Origin: an uncultured delta proteobacterium
GTDB lineage: Bacteria; Desulfobacterota; Desulfovibrionia; Desulfovibrionales; Desulfovibrionaceae
Assembly: GCA_900079685.1 (NCBI GenBank)
Contig: LT599018.1
Location: forward strand, 186,001 to 250,000
Direction: 5' to 3'
DNA length: 64,000 nt
Shown here: one piece after another, positions 9,404-17,467 of the stretch
Layout: each line of letters starts with the position of its first letter
Numbering within the stretch: position 1 is the first letter of the stretch
Made by a program: the position numbers and the translations under genes
The notes under the pieces: model-generated
Told to the model about the DNA's origin: nothing
The model's database searches: none
The model's input: only the letters and a program-made list of their open reading frames with translations

Positions 9404-10174
9404 ATGAATACGTTTCTTAACGGTTCGTCCAGCTCTATCCTGAGCTCGGTCAAGGAGCAGTTGCAGGGCGCCATTGGCGGTAATTCCGGGAATAACGGCG
9501 GCGGGCTGGCCGGCATGGCGCCGGGGTTGCTGGGGGCGGGCGCTCTCGGCGGCATTGCGGGCGCGCTGCTTTCCGGGAAAAGCATGAAGAAAATGGCCAC
9601 GGGCGCTCTGGCGGTCGGCGGCGGAGTGGCGGCGGGCGCCTTGGCCTGGAATTTGTACAAACAATGGTCCTCCGGGCGTGGCGACGCGACACCGGTTGCC
9701 GGTCAGGGGATTCCCGCTGCCGTACCGCCCGCTCCCGCCATTGCATCATCCGGGGCGCTTTCCGGGACACCGGGCGGGGCGGAGCCGGACGGTATGCTTT
9801 TCCTCGAAGCCATGATTTTCGCGGCCAGGGCCGACGGGCATATCGACGCGCGGGAACAGGCGCGGATCAACTCCATGGTGGAGGAAATGATGCCGGGCCA
9901 GGGCGCCAAGGAGGCCGTCGAGTCGTTCCTGAACCGGCCCATAGACCCCAGGACCTTGGCGGGCAGGGTGCACAGCCCGCAGGAGGCGCACGCCGTCTAC
10001 AAACTGTCGTGCCTCATGCTGGATGTGGACCATTTTATGGAACGCGCCTACCTGGATATGCTGGCCCAAAACCTGAACATCGATCAGGTGACGCGGGAGA
10101 TGCTGGAACTGGATGCGGATGCCGCAAGACGCGCCATGGACGGCGGAATGCCGCTCGATAGGGAATTGCCATGA
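9404..10174 (+). CDS. DUF533 / TerB-like membrane protein (YebE type)
   Basis: A 256-residue protein of unknown function. The first 90 residues are Gly/Ala-rich with a likely membrane segment (G-A-L-G-G-I-A-G-A-L-L and G-A-L-A-V-G-G-G-V-A-A-G-A). A linker follows, then a C-terminal all-helical domain from about residue 125 with F-A-A-R-A-D-G-H-I-D-x-x-E near its start, the acidic pattern of TerB/DjlA-like domains. This is the layout of DUF533 proteins such as E. coli YebE. AAGGAG precedes the ATG. It is the first gene of a four-gene run with the BOF protein and the two-component system, which suggests an envelope-stress role but does not prove it. Confidence 0.85.
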   Translation: MNTFLNGSSSSILSSVKEQLQGAIGGNSGNNGGGLAGMAPGLLGAGALGGIAGALLSGKSMKKMATGALAVGGGVAAGALAWNLYKQWSSGRGDATPVAGQGIPAAVPPAPAIASSGALSGTPGGAEPDGMLFLEAMIFAARADGHIDAREQARINSMVEEMMPGQGAKEAVESFLNRPIDPRTLAGRVHSPQEAHAVYKLSCLMLDVDHFMERAYLDMLAQNLNIDQVTREMLELDADAARRAMDGGMPLDRELP

Positions 10175-10204
10175 AAGAAAAAAAACTGGTACAAGAGGTA
10201 AGTC

Positions 10205-10603
10205 ATGCAAAGCGAATCCATTTTCATAAAAACGGCTGCGCTTCAAAAGAAGAGCGCTATCACGGCGCTCGTGCTCGCGGGAGCGCTGACCCTGCTTCCG
10301 GCCGGAGCGTTTTCCGCCAGCACGGGCGGTTTCAAGGGACCGGCGGCTGATCTGGCGACGGCCAAGCAGGCGTCGCAGATGCGGGATGACGCCAAGGTCA
10401 CGCTTAAGGGAAACATAGTCAAAAGCCTGGGTGACGAGACATATACATTCCAGGATGCGTCGGGAACCATTGAGGTGGAAATCGACGACGACGTCTGGCG
10501 GGGCCAGACAATCGTCCCAGGGGACGTGGTCGTCATCTCGGGAGAAGTGGACAAGGACTGGACGCACACGTCCGTTGACGTTTCTTCCATAACGAAACAA
10601 TAA
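10205..10603 (+). CDS. BOF (YgiW/YdeI) family periplasmic OB-fold protein
   Basis: A 132-residue exported protein: a signal peptide (hydrophobic core A-L-V-L-A-G-A-L-T-L-L, cleavage near AFSAS) followed by one bacterial OB-fold domain. The motif V-x-L-x-G-x-I-x-x-x-L-G-D-E-x-Y-x-F-x-D-x-x-G and the acidic IEVEIDDDVWRG are characteristic. E. coli YgiW is a stress-tolerance protein encoded next to qseBC, and this gene likewise lies directly before a QseB/QseC-type pair. The start is supported by AAGAGGTAAGTC upstream. Confidence 0.87.
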   Translation: MQSESIFIKTAALQKKSAITALVLAGALTLLPAGAFSASTGGFKGPAADLATAKQASQMRDDAKVTLKGNIVKSLGDETYTFQDASGTIEVEIDDDVWRGQTIVPGDVVVISGEVDKDWTHTSVDVSSITKQ

Positions 10604-10610
10604 CTTCGCA

Positions 10611-10648
10611 TTCCCCGCCGGGCTCGCGGCCGAGCGCCCGGCGGGGAA
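10611..10648 (+). terminator. Hairpin between the BOF and response-regulator genes
   Basis: Two perfect 13-base arms (10611-10623 and 10636-10648) separated by 12 bases form a strong GC stem, without a T run. It may attenuate transcription or protect the upstream mRNA end, giving more BOF protein than regulator. Confidence 0.45.
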
Positions 10649-10663
10649 ACCGGGCGGCTTTCC

Positions 10664-11326
10664 ATGCGTATCCTGCTGATCGAAGACGACCCCATCATCG
10701 GCGACGGCATCCGGGCCGGGCTGATCGACCTTGAGTATGCCGTTGACTGGTTCACGGACGGCAACGACGGCCTGGCGGCCGGGAAGGGGGCGGATTACGA
10801 CGCCGTGGTGTTGGATCTTTCCCTGCCCTCCCTGGACGGCCTGGATATTCTCCGGGAATGGCGCCGCGCCGGCAATCCGGTGCCGGTGCTCGTCCTCACG
10901 GCGCGAAGCAGCCTGGGAAACAGGGTCGAAGGCCTTAATTGCGGCGCGGACGATTACCTGGGCAAACCCTTTGCCCTTGAGGAACTGAACGCGAGGCTCC
11001 GGGCGTTGATCCGGCGCAGCAACGGGCGGGCGGCTCCCGTTCTTTCCCACGGGGATGTGGCGTTTGATCCGGAGAAGCGGACGGTGCGCCGGCAGGGGCG
11101 GGAAATTTCCCTGAGTCCCAAGGAAACAATGTTGCTGGAGTTGTTTTTGCTCCGCAAGAACAGCGTGCTGTCCAAGGACCAGATCGAGGAAAAGCTGTAC
11201 CCGTGGGGCGAGGAGGTCGTCAGTAACGCGGTCGGGGTGCATGTGCACCATATCCGAAAAAAACTTGGCGAGGGGTTCATCAAAACCGTCCACGGGATCG
11301 GCTATACCTTGGGAGAGCCGGAATGA
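10664..11326 (+). CDS. OmpR-family response regulator (QseB/PmrA type)
   Basis: A 220-residue DNA-binding regulator. The receiver domain (1-115) has the acidic triad at E7-D8-D9, the phosphoacceptor Asp51 in V-V-L-D-L-S-L-P, Thr in the VLTAR segment and the conserved Lys in G-K-P-F. A winged-helix output domain fills the C-terminal half (about 125-218). It overlaps the kinase gene by four bases (ATGA), so the pair is translationally coupled. Gene order ygiW-like, regulator, kinase matches the enterobacterial ygiW-qseBC neighbourhood; the family also includes PmrA and BasR, so the exact counterpart is uncertain. Confidence 0.93.
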   Translation: MRILLIEDDPIIGDGIRAGLIDLEYAVDWFTDGNDGLAAGKGADYDAVVLDLSLPSLDGLDILREWRRAGNPVPVLVLTARSSLGNRVEGLNCGADDYLGKPFALEELNARLRALIRRSNGRAAPVLSHGDVAFDPEKRTVRRQGREISLSPKETMLLELFLLRKNSVLSKDQIEEKLYPWGEEVVSNAVGVHVHHIRKKLGEGFIKTVHGIGYTLGEPE

Positions 11327-12714
11327 GGCCAAAACGGGAGTGGAGCCTGCGCCTCAGGCTGAGCCTTTTTTTCGCGGTCCTTCTGCTCGCGGCCTGGACT
11401 GTCGCGGCGTTTTGCTCCTGGCGGGCGAGCGTGGAGCATATCAACGCCTTTTTCGATACCCAGCAGATGCTGTTCGCCAAGCGTCTGGCGGCGGCGCGTT
11501 ATGCAACGATCACGGAGCATCTGCCGGATACGGACGACATGCTGGCTGCCGCCGGCCGAGGGGACGAGGGCGAGCAGGAGGATGATTCCCTCGCCTTTGC
11601 CGTTTTCAGCCCCGGTGGGCAATTGCTGCTGAGCGACGGCGATGAAGGGAAAAGGTTCGTCTTCACGCCAAAGGCGAACGGTTTTGTGGACACGCGCATC
11701 AAAGGCGACTGGTGGCGGATCGTCTGGCTCACTTCCATGGATAGGAAAGTCATTGTCGCGGTAGGCCAGGAACGTGAATACCGGGACGACATGGCCTTTG
11801 CGATGCTGGCCGGGCAGATGCTGCCCTGGCTTGTGTTGCTGCCGGTTCTTCTGCTGGGGCTCATGATGATGCTTAGCCGGGAGCTTGCGCCGCTCCGCTC
11901 GGTCGCGGCGAGCCTCGGCCGGCGCGACCCGAATGATACAACGCCCATTGCCGCGCAGGTGCAGTCCGAAGTACGGCCCCTGGTGCAGGCCTTGAACAGC
12001 CTGTTCTCGCGTATCGGCGACATGTTGCGGCGGGAACGGGTGTTTATCGCCAACGCGGCCCATGAGCTGCGTACGCCCCTGGCGGGTCTCAGCATACAGG
12101 CGCAGGTCGCGCACAGCGCCAAAACGCCGGAAACCCGCGCGCACGCCCTTGCACAGTTACGCAAGGGCATCAGCCGCACGAGCCGCCTCGTGGACCAACT
12201 GCTCATGCTTTCCAAACTCGAATCGCCGGATGCGCCGGATGTTTCAGGCGCTAAAGACGGCGCCGGCAGCCACGGCATGCCGCGCGACTCCCTGCGTTGG
12301 GGCGAGCTCGTTGAAAACGCTCTGGAAGAGGCGCAGGGGCAGATCGAGGCAAAAAATATAACCCTGAGCTTTCACGACGACTCCGGGGGAGCCTCCATCC
12401 TGGGGCAGCGGGAACTCCTGGACGTGCTCTTGCGGAACGTCGTCGGCAACGCGGTGGCGTATACGCCGGAGGCCGGAGTCATCGACGTGCGGCTTGACGC
12501 GCGGGGTTTTACCATGTGGAACAGCAGCGGCACGATTGCGGCCGCCGACGCCGCGAGGCTGGGCGAGCGCTTTTTTCGCCCACCCGGCCAGGGCGGGCAT
12601 GGCAGCGGGCTGGGGCTTTCCATTGTCAAGCGGATCGCGCAGATACACGGGCTCGGCATGCATGTCAGCGCCGAGTCCGGGCGGTTCGCCGTGGTGTTCA
12701 CCTTTCCGGCCTGA
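11323..12714 (+). CDS. Membrane sensor histidine kinase (QseC/PmrB type)
   Basis: A 463-residue kinase. TM1 lies near residues 10-30, a sensor loop of about 140 residues follows, and TM2 lies near 165-185 ([14 protein letters not shown]). The DHp helix carries the phosphorylated His247 in [11 protein letters not shown]. The ATP-binding domain has the N box (L-L-R-N-V-V-G-N-A), a weak G1 region and [11 protein letters not shown] near the C terminus. The D-E-D-x acidic cluster in the sensor loop ([11 protein letters not shown]) resembles the metal- or peptide-sensing loops of PmrB/QseC, but the signal is not known. Confidence 0.92.
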   Translation: MRPKREWSLRLRLSLFFAVLLLAAWTVAAFCSWRASVEHINAFFDTQQMLFAKRLAAARYATITEHLPDTDDMLAAAGRGDEGEQEDDSLAFAVFSPGGQLLLSDGDEGKRFVFTPKANGFVDTRIKGDWWRIVWLTSMDRKVIVAVGQEREYRDDMAFAMLAGQMLPWLVLLPVLLLGLMMMLSRELAPLRSVAASLGRRDPNDTTPIAAQVQSEVRPLVQALNSLFSRIGDMLRRERVFIANAAHELRTPLAGLSIQAQVAHSAKTPETRAHALAQLRKGISRTSRLVDQLLMLSKLESPDAPDVSGAKDGAGSHGMPRDSLRWGELVENALEEAQGQIEAKNITLSFHDDSGGASILGQRELLDVLLRNVVGNAVAYTPEAGVIDVRLDARGFTMWNSSGTIAAADAARLGERFFRPPGQGGHGSGLGLSIVKRIAQIHGLGMHVSAESGRFAVVFTFPA

Positions 12715-12788
12715 GCCGGAAAGGCGCCGGTCCAGGGCGGCCCGTGCGGCGCGGGAAGGGCGGAGGCCCAACGGGTTCGGAACGGAAT

Positions 12789-12820
12789 GGGGGGAGCGCC
12801 CGCGCGCGGGCGCTCCCCCC
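12789..12820. terminator. Perfect 32-bp GC palindrome between convergent genes
   Basis: Bases 12789-12820 are completely self-complementary (14-base stems plus CGCG centre). It lies between the ends of the convergent kinase and chemoreceptor genes. The T/A run is only on the right side (GGAAAAAA), which is not the ideal orientation for a plus-strand terminator, so the role as a shared terminator is probable but not certain. Confidence 0.55.
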
Positions 12821-12833
12821 GGAAAAAACGCGG

Positions 12834-14924
12834 TTACTGGACCCGTTTTAACTCCTGCAGCAGGTTGTGCAGGGCGGTAATGGTTTCCGTCACCCGGGTC
12901 AGGTTGTCCTGGGCCTGGGTCATGAGATCGGCCGTGCTCAGGGAAATGCCGGAAATATCCTCCACGCTGCGGGTTATGTCCCGGCTGGTGCGGTCCTGCT
13001 CCTCGCTGGCGGCGGTGATATCCCCCACGTGGGCGGCGTTGGCCTTGACCGACGTCACGATTTCGCGCAGGGAGGCGCCGGCGCTTTCCGCCAGGCTCGA
13101 CGTCAGGTCCACGGTCTGCGAGGTTTCGTCCATAATGCGGATATTGCCGCGCGTGCCTTCCTGAATCGTTTTTACGGATTCGCCCACTTCATGCGTGGCG
13201 GCCATGGTCTTTTCCGCCAGTTTGCGGACCTCGTCGGCGACCACGGCGAACCCGCGCCCGGCTTCCCCGGCGCGGGCCGCTTCAATGGCCGCGTTCAGGG
13301 CCAGCAGGTTCGTCTGGTCCGCGATGTCGCTGATGACATCCAGCACCTTGCCTATGCCTTCGGCCCTGACGCCGAGCGCGTTCAGGCTTTCTTTCAGCTT
13401 GCGGGTCTGGGTGTTGACGTTCTGGATGGAGGCGGCAACGTCCGCCACGGCTTTCGCGCCGCCTTCGGCCAGCGCTTCGGCTTCTTCCGCGCTGTGCGAG
13501 GCGTTGCCTGCGCTGTGGGCGACGTTATGCACCGTGCCGTTCATGTTGCCCAAGGCGCGCACGCTTTCCTCGGCTTTGCGCCGCTGCTTGTCCGCTCCGG
13601 CGGCAGCCTGTGTGATGCGGTCGCGCAAGCCGCGGTTGTGCGTGTTCAGGGATTCCACCAGCGCCTCGAGCTGCCCCGCCGCCTGGTGCACGCCCTCGGT
13701 GCGGGCTTTTTCCGCCTGTTTCCGGCTTTCCTCGGCCTCGCGCACGGCATCCTCGGCCCGCTTCGTCTGGGCCTTGGCTTCCTCGGCGGCGGATTGGCTG
13801 GCCGCGATCATGCCGCGCAAGTTCGCGACCATGCGGCGCAGGGCGTTGGCCAGGGTGCCGACCTCGTCGCGCGTGTCCACGTCCAGAGGGTGGTCCAGCT
13901 TGCCCTGGGCGACGAGTTCCGCGTAATCCACGGTTTTCCGCAGGGAACGGACTATCCGGCCGCTGATGAACAAAAGGCACAGCCCCGCGATGGTCAGCTG
14001 GGCCAGGTTGATGACCAGGGCTTGGATCGCGATGTCCCGGATGGGCGTAAACACCTCGTCGGTGCGGATCTTGACGATGGTCGTCCAGTTGGTGAGCGGG
14101 CTGGTCTTGTAGATGGCTATCCAGTCGTAGCCGCTCCAGGAATATTCCAGGCGGCCGTTGTGCTGTTTGACCATTTTGGGCGTGAGCGAGTTGGGCGTCA
14201 GCGGGGACATGACCTGCGTCGGCGCGGGGTGGTACAGCAGCTCCCCGTTGCCGGTGGCGGAAAAGGCGTGGCCTTCCTTGCCGATGCGTAAGGGGGCCAG
14301 ATAGTCCCTGACAAACACGTCATAAAAAACGCCGGCCTGCACGACGCCGGCAGCGCGGCCGTTGGAACCGGCGACAGGCACGGCAAAGGGGATGACCAGG
14401 GTTTTCTTGTCCCTGCTTTCCACCAGTGACGGCAACTGCTTGCCGTTTTTGTCGAAGACCAGCGGGTACCCCACGGCCTTGCCGCTTTGCAGGGCTTTTT
14501 GCAGCACGTCCTCGGAAACGGCGGCGCTGCCGGGGTTACCTTTGCCCGCGCTGACGAGAATGGTTCCGTCCGTGGTCAGCACGTTCAGGTAGGCATAGGT
14601 TTTATTTTTAAAAAACGGCCTGTTGTTGAAGGAAAACAGCAATTCTTCCTCAATGGCCGCGCGGCGTTCCGCCGGCAACTCCGGCCCCAGCAGGGCGAGA
14701 AGCGGCGGGATTGCGCTCATGCCTTCCAGGTCCTGGAAAATGGCGCTGGTCAGGCTGTCCTGCCCCACCATGACCGTGTCCAGGCCCTTGGCGATGGATT
14801 CCTCCACGGACGCTTTGAGCGCGGCCGCCGTCTGGCTTTGGATGAACCAGACGGAAAAGGCTGTTGTCAGAATAAAAAGCCCCAATGTGGGCAGCACGAT
14901 TTTTGCGCGGAGACTGCGCTTCAT
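12834..14924 (-). CDS. Methyl-accepting chemotaxis protein with dCache-type sensor
   Basis: A 696-residue chemoreceptor. TM1 is near residues 8-28; a periplasmic region of about 270 residues has the dCache-like pattern (long helix, then Y-L-N-V-L-T-x-D-G-T-I and a second PAS-like module with G-H-A-F-S-A-T-G-N-G-E-L-L-Y-H-P). TM2 and a HAMP domain follow near 315-385, then a coiled coil rich in A-E-E-A-K-A-Q-T-K-R, and the signalling tip (L-L-A-L-N-A-A-I-E-A-A-R-A-G-E-A-G-R-G-F-A-V-V-A-D-E-V-R). The ATG at 14924 is preceded by GGGGAGGAA; an upstream in-frame ATG lacks such a site. The ligand is unknown. No C-terminal CheR pentapeptide is visible. Confidence 0.95.
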   Translation of the reverse strand: MKRSLRAKIVLPTLGLFILTTAFSVWFIQSQTAAALKASVEESIAKGLDTVMVGQDSLTSAIFQDLEGMSAIPPLLALLGPELPAERRAAIEEELLFSFNNRPFFKNKTYAYLNVLTTDGTILVSAGKGNPGSAAVSEDVLQKALQSGKAVGYPLVFDKNGKQLPSLVESRDKKTLVIPFAVPVAGSNGRAAGVVQAGVFYDVFVRDYLAPLRIGKEGHAFSATGNGELLYHPAPTQVMSPLTPNSLTPKMVKQHNGRLEYSWSGYDWIAIYKTSPLTNWTTIVKIRTDEVFTPIRDIAIQALVINLAQLTIAGLCLLFISGRIVRSLRKTVDYAELVAQGKLDHPLDVDTRDEVGTLANALRRMVANLRGMIAASQSAAEEAKAQTKRAEDAVREAEESRKQAEKARTEGVHQAAGQLEALVESLNTHNRGLRDRITQAAAGADKQRRKAEESVRALGNMNGTVHNVAHSAGNASHSAEEAEALAEGGAKAVADVAASIQNVNTQTRKLKESLNALGVRAEGIGKVLDVISDIADQTNLLALNAAIEAARAGEAGRGFAVVADEVRKLAEKTMAATHEVGESVKTIQEGTRGNIRIMDETSQTVDLTSSLAESAGASLREIVTSVKANAAHVGDITAASEEQDRTSRDITRSVEDISGISLSTADLMTQAQDNLTRVTETITALHNLLQELKRVQ

Positions 14925-15047
14925 ACAATTCCTCCCCCCTGTGATACGGGAAAACGACGCACGATACACTGTTCAAGAGGAATATGATAGAAGTTTTTGT
15001 GTTTTTATATCAGGCTGTTATTTTTTTACCGAAAATCGGAGTGGAGG

Positions 15048-16436
15048 TCATTCCGGCACCACCCGCATCCGCCGCCATTTTCCGTTCCGGAACCGCAGAA
15101 ACGCGCAGAGCGCCAGGCTCATGATGTACACGGTCAGCGCGGCCCAGAGGGGGTGCAGGGAGGCGACCCCCAGAGTTTTCATGGCCAGGATGGGCAGAAT
15201 GAGGACAAAAAGGGCCTCGCCGCCGAGGATGAGCATGACGGCAAGGGTGTCGCCCGCGCCCTTGAGCGCGCCGAGAAACACGATGTTGCACGAGTCCACC
15301 AGGGAATAGACCGCGATATAGTAAATGAGCACGATCCCGGTGGCGCGGATGGGCGCGTAAACGACGGACGGGTCGCCCGGACGGAAGATATCCATGAGCG
15401 GCCCGGCGAACAGGAAGAACGCCAGGGCCATGGGGATCATGTACATGAGGCACAGGTGCAGCGCGTTGTAGGTCGCTCTCGCCGCCTGGTCCGGCCGCCC
15501 GGCGCCCATGGCCTGGCCGACCAGGGCCGCGACGGCCGAGTTCATGCCGAGCATCGGCATGAATACAAGCGAATTGACCGAGAACGCGATGTTGCTGGCG
15601 GCGAGCGGGACTTCCCCCAATTTGCCCACTTCAAGGACGAACCAGGCAAAGCCCACGACTTCCATGAACAGATTGACGCCGCTCGGCCCGCCGAAGCGCA
15701 GCAGACGGACGACAAGCTCCGCGTTGACGCGCCATGCGCGGAACACGTGGAACTCCTTGTCGTTTTTGGCCGTGAACACCCCAAAGCCGAGAATGACGGC
15801 GCAAAAGGCCCAGCCGATGACCGTGGCGATGCCGGCCCCGGCGATGCCCAGTTCCGGAAAACCCCATGCGCCGAAGATGAGGGCGTAATCCAGCGGGATA
15901 TTGAGCAGCGCCCCGAGAAGGTTGGCCACCAGCACGGGCCGGGTGTGGCCGCGCCCGATGAAGAACCCGCTGACGACCGAGCCGAGCAGGAAAAAGGCGG
16001 AACCCAGCGTGAGGATGCGGAAATAGGTGATCTCTTCGGCCATGACGGCCGGGGCGTGCCCCGTCCAGGTGAAAAGAGGCCCGGCCAGGAGGCAGGCAAA
16101 GGCGAGCAGAACGGTGCCGGCCAGCGTCATCCAGAGGCCCTGCCAGAGAGCGGCTCCCACTTCCTTGTGCCGCCCCGCGCCCACGTAATGGGCGATAAAC
16201 ACGGCCACATACCCGCACAAGCCCGCCAGGGGAAGCTGCAACACGGCGGCGGCCATGGAGCTGGGCAGGGCCGCCGCGATGGACGTGACCGAGTAATGGC
16301 TCAGGAACAGTCTGTCCGTGAACTGCATGACGGTGGTGGAGAGCATGCCCGCAATGAGGGGCAGGCTCACCCGCAAAACTTCGCGGTACCCTTGGGGCGC
16401 ATGCCAGCGCGCTGTGAAAGAAGAAACGGAAAACAT
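15048..16436 (-). CDS. MATE-family cation-coupled exporter
   Basis: A 462-residue multidrug and toxin extrusion protein with about twelve membrane segments in two similar halves. The N-terminal half shows S-L-P-L-I-A-G-M-L-S-T-T-V-M-Q-F-T-D-R-L-F-L, and the second half begins near residue 235 with L-L-R-F-G-G-P-S-G-V-N-L-F-M-E. Such pumps exchange Na+ or H+ for organic cations or other compounds. Two starts are possible: GTG at 16448 and ATG at 16436, sharing the GAGG upstream; ATG is given. A 146-bp palindromic element begins 46 bases before the start. It points away from the PAP2 gene. Confidence 0.93.
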   Translation of the reverse strand: MFSVSSFTARWHAPQGYREVLRVSLPLIAGMLSTTVMQFTDRLFLSHYSVTSIAAALPSSMAAAVLQLPLAGLCGYVAVFIAHYVGAGRHKEVGAALWQGLWMTLAGTVLLAFACLLAGPLFTWTGHAPAVMAEEITYFRILTLGSAFFLLGSVVSGFFIGRGHTRPVLVANLLGALLNIPLDYALIFGAWGFPELGIAGAGIATVIGWAFCAVILGFGVFTAKNDKEFHVFRAWRVNAELVVRLLRFGGPSGVNLFMEVVGFAWFVLEVGKLGEVPLAASNIAFSVNSLVFMPMLGMNSAVAALVGQAMGAGRPDQAARATYNALHLCLMYMIPMALAFFLFAGPLMDIFRPGDPSVVYAPIRATGIVLIYYIAVYSLVDSCNIVFLGALKGAGDTLAVMLILGGEALFVLILPILAMKTLGVASLHPLWAALTVYIMSLALCAFLRFRNGKWRRMRVVPE

Positions 16437-16481
16437 AGGGCTTCTCACATCCTCGGGCGTTTTTGCCGGTTCGGAACGTGG

Positions 16482-16627
16482 GGGCGGTCTCCAAATAACG
16501 CCTTTTGTCCGATAGCTGCGTCAAGCGGCCCTTTTTACTCCGGTCACGTATGTCTCAATACGCTCCCTTCGCAAAAAGGGTCGCTTTCCTTGCTCTCGGC
16601 GCAAAATTCGTTATTTGGAGACCGCCC
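16482..16627. repeat. 146-bp near-palindromic element with 19-bp perfect ends (MITE-like)
   Basis: The ends GGGCGGTCTCCAAATAACG (16482-16500) and its exact complement (16609-16627) bound an interior that is also largely self-complementary: two arms of 70 bases (including the blocks TTTTG, AAGCG, CCCTTTTT, CGTAT) around a 6-base loop GTCTCA. It fills most of the gap between the divergent MATE and PAP2 genes and contains no gene. It could be a miniature inverted-repeat transposable element or a dispersed structured repeat. No clear target-site duplication is visible. Confidence 0.75.
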
Positions 16628-16753
16628 TCAGCATACGCGGAGGAAGGGGGCATATATATTCTTTTGGCGATAAAATCCACCCGGTATCGCGCGGGAAATT
16701 TTTACGGGTACTTATCCTTTTCAACGCGCGTCTTTGCCGGTATAGAGAGTGCC

Positions 16754-17437
16754 ATGCGCACACCGTATCCTTTTGCCCTGCACGGCCTTTGTCTTCTGCC
16801 CGTTATCGTCCTTTTATGCGGCATGCACATATGCATCGGCCCGGAAGACGCCGTGTACGCGTATTTCACCGCCGTGCGCCGCGCGCACCCCTCCTGGACG
16901 CTGCCGGTGGAAGTGTTTACGGATTGCGCTCTGTTCCTCTTCTATCCGGCGTATGCTTTTTTCCTGCTGCGGGGAGTCAGGAACAAAAAGCCGGAAGATA
17001 TCTTTTTCGCCGTCAGCTACCTTCTTGCCCAGGTTCTCATTGCCGCCCTGCTGTGCCGGGTGGTCAAAATCGCCGTGGGCAGGCCGCGCCCCATGACCGG
17101 CGGCCCGTTGCATCCTTTTTCCTTCGGTTGGGGCTACCAGTCCTTCCCTTCGGGCCACACCGGGGAAATAATCGGCTCGACCGTGCCGTTCCTCTGGCGG
17201 TACGGGGGGGGCAGGTTTTTGCTTCTGCCCCTGGGGTTCGGTCTTTTGATTGCCGCCGTCGCGTTTTCCCGGTTATATTTAAGCATGCACCACCCCACGG
17301 ACATATGGGGCGGTCTTGTGTTCGGCAGCCTTAGCGGCTATGTTTCATGGGTCTTCTGCAATGCGCTCCTGACCCGGTGGCGCACGCTGCTGCCGCGCCG
17401 CGCGCGGGCCTGGCTGGATGCCGGCACCCACCACTAA
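16754..17437 (+). CDS. PAP2-family membrane phosphatase
   Basis: A 227-residue integral membrane phosphatase with the full acid-phosphatase signature: K-I-A-V-G-R-P-R-P (motif 1), F-P-S-G-H-T-G (motif 2) and S-R-L-Y-L-S-M-H-H-P-T-D (motif 3). Five to six hydrophobic segments are present. Members dephosphorylate undecaprenyl pyrophosphate, phosphatidylglycerol phosphate or lipid A (LpxE/LpxF). The next gene, 30 bases on, encodes an ArnT-like lipid-linked sugar transferase, so a lipid A or lipid-carrier substrate is a reasonable inference. The start at 16754 opens a hydrophobic N terminus; a longer in-frame reading would begin inside the palindromic element. Confidence 0.88.
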   Translation: MRTPYPFALHGLCLLPVIVLLCGMHICIGPEDAVYAYFTAVRRAHPSWTLPVEVFTDCALFLFYPAYAFFLLRGVRNKKPEDIFFAVSYLLAQVLIAALLCRVVKIAVGRPRPMTGGPLHPFSFGWGYQSFPSGHTGEIIGSTVPFLWRYGGGRFLLLPLGFGLLIAAVAFSRLYLSMHHPTDIWGGLVFGSLSGYVSWVFCNALLTRWRTLLPRRARAWLDAGTHH

Positions 17438-17467
17438 CGATACCAGATTGTCCAAGGAGTTCTGCTC

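Noticed and set aside
14997-16673. Plus-strand open frame opposite the MATE gene
   Set aside because: The MATE protein has coherent membrane segments and family motifs; the opposite frame is charged and repetitive and runs into the palindromic element.
16505-16753. Longer N-terminal reading of the PAP2 protein
   Set aside because: It would begin inside the 146-bp palindrome and encode non-membrane sequence; the ATG at 16754 gives a normal PAP2 length.
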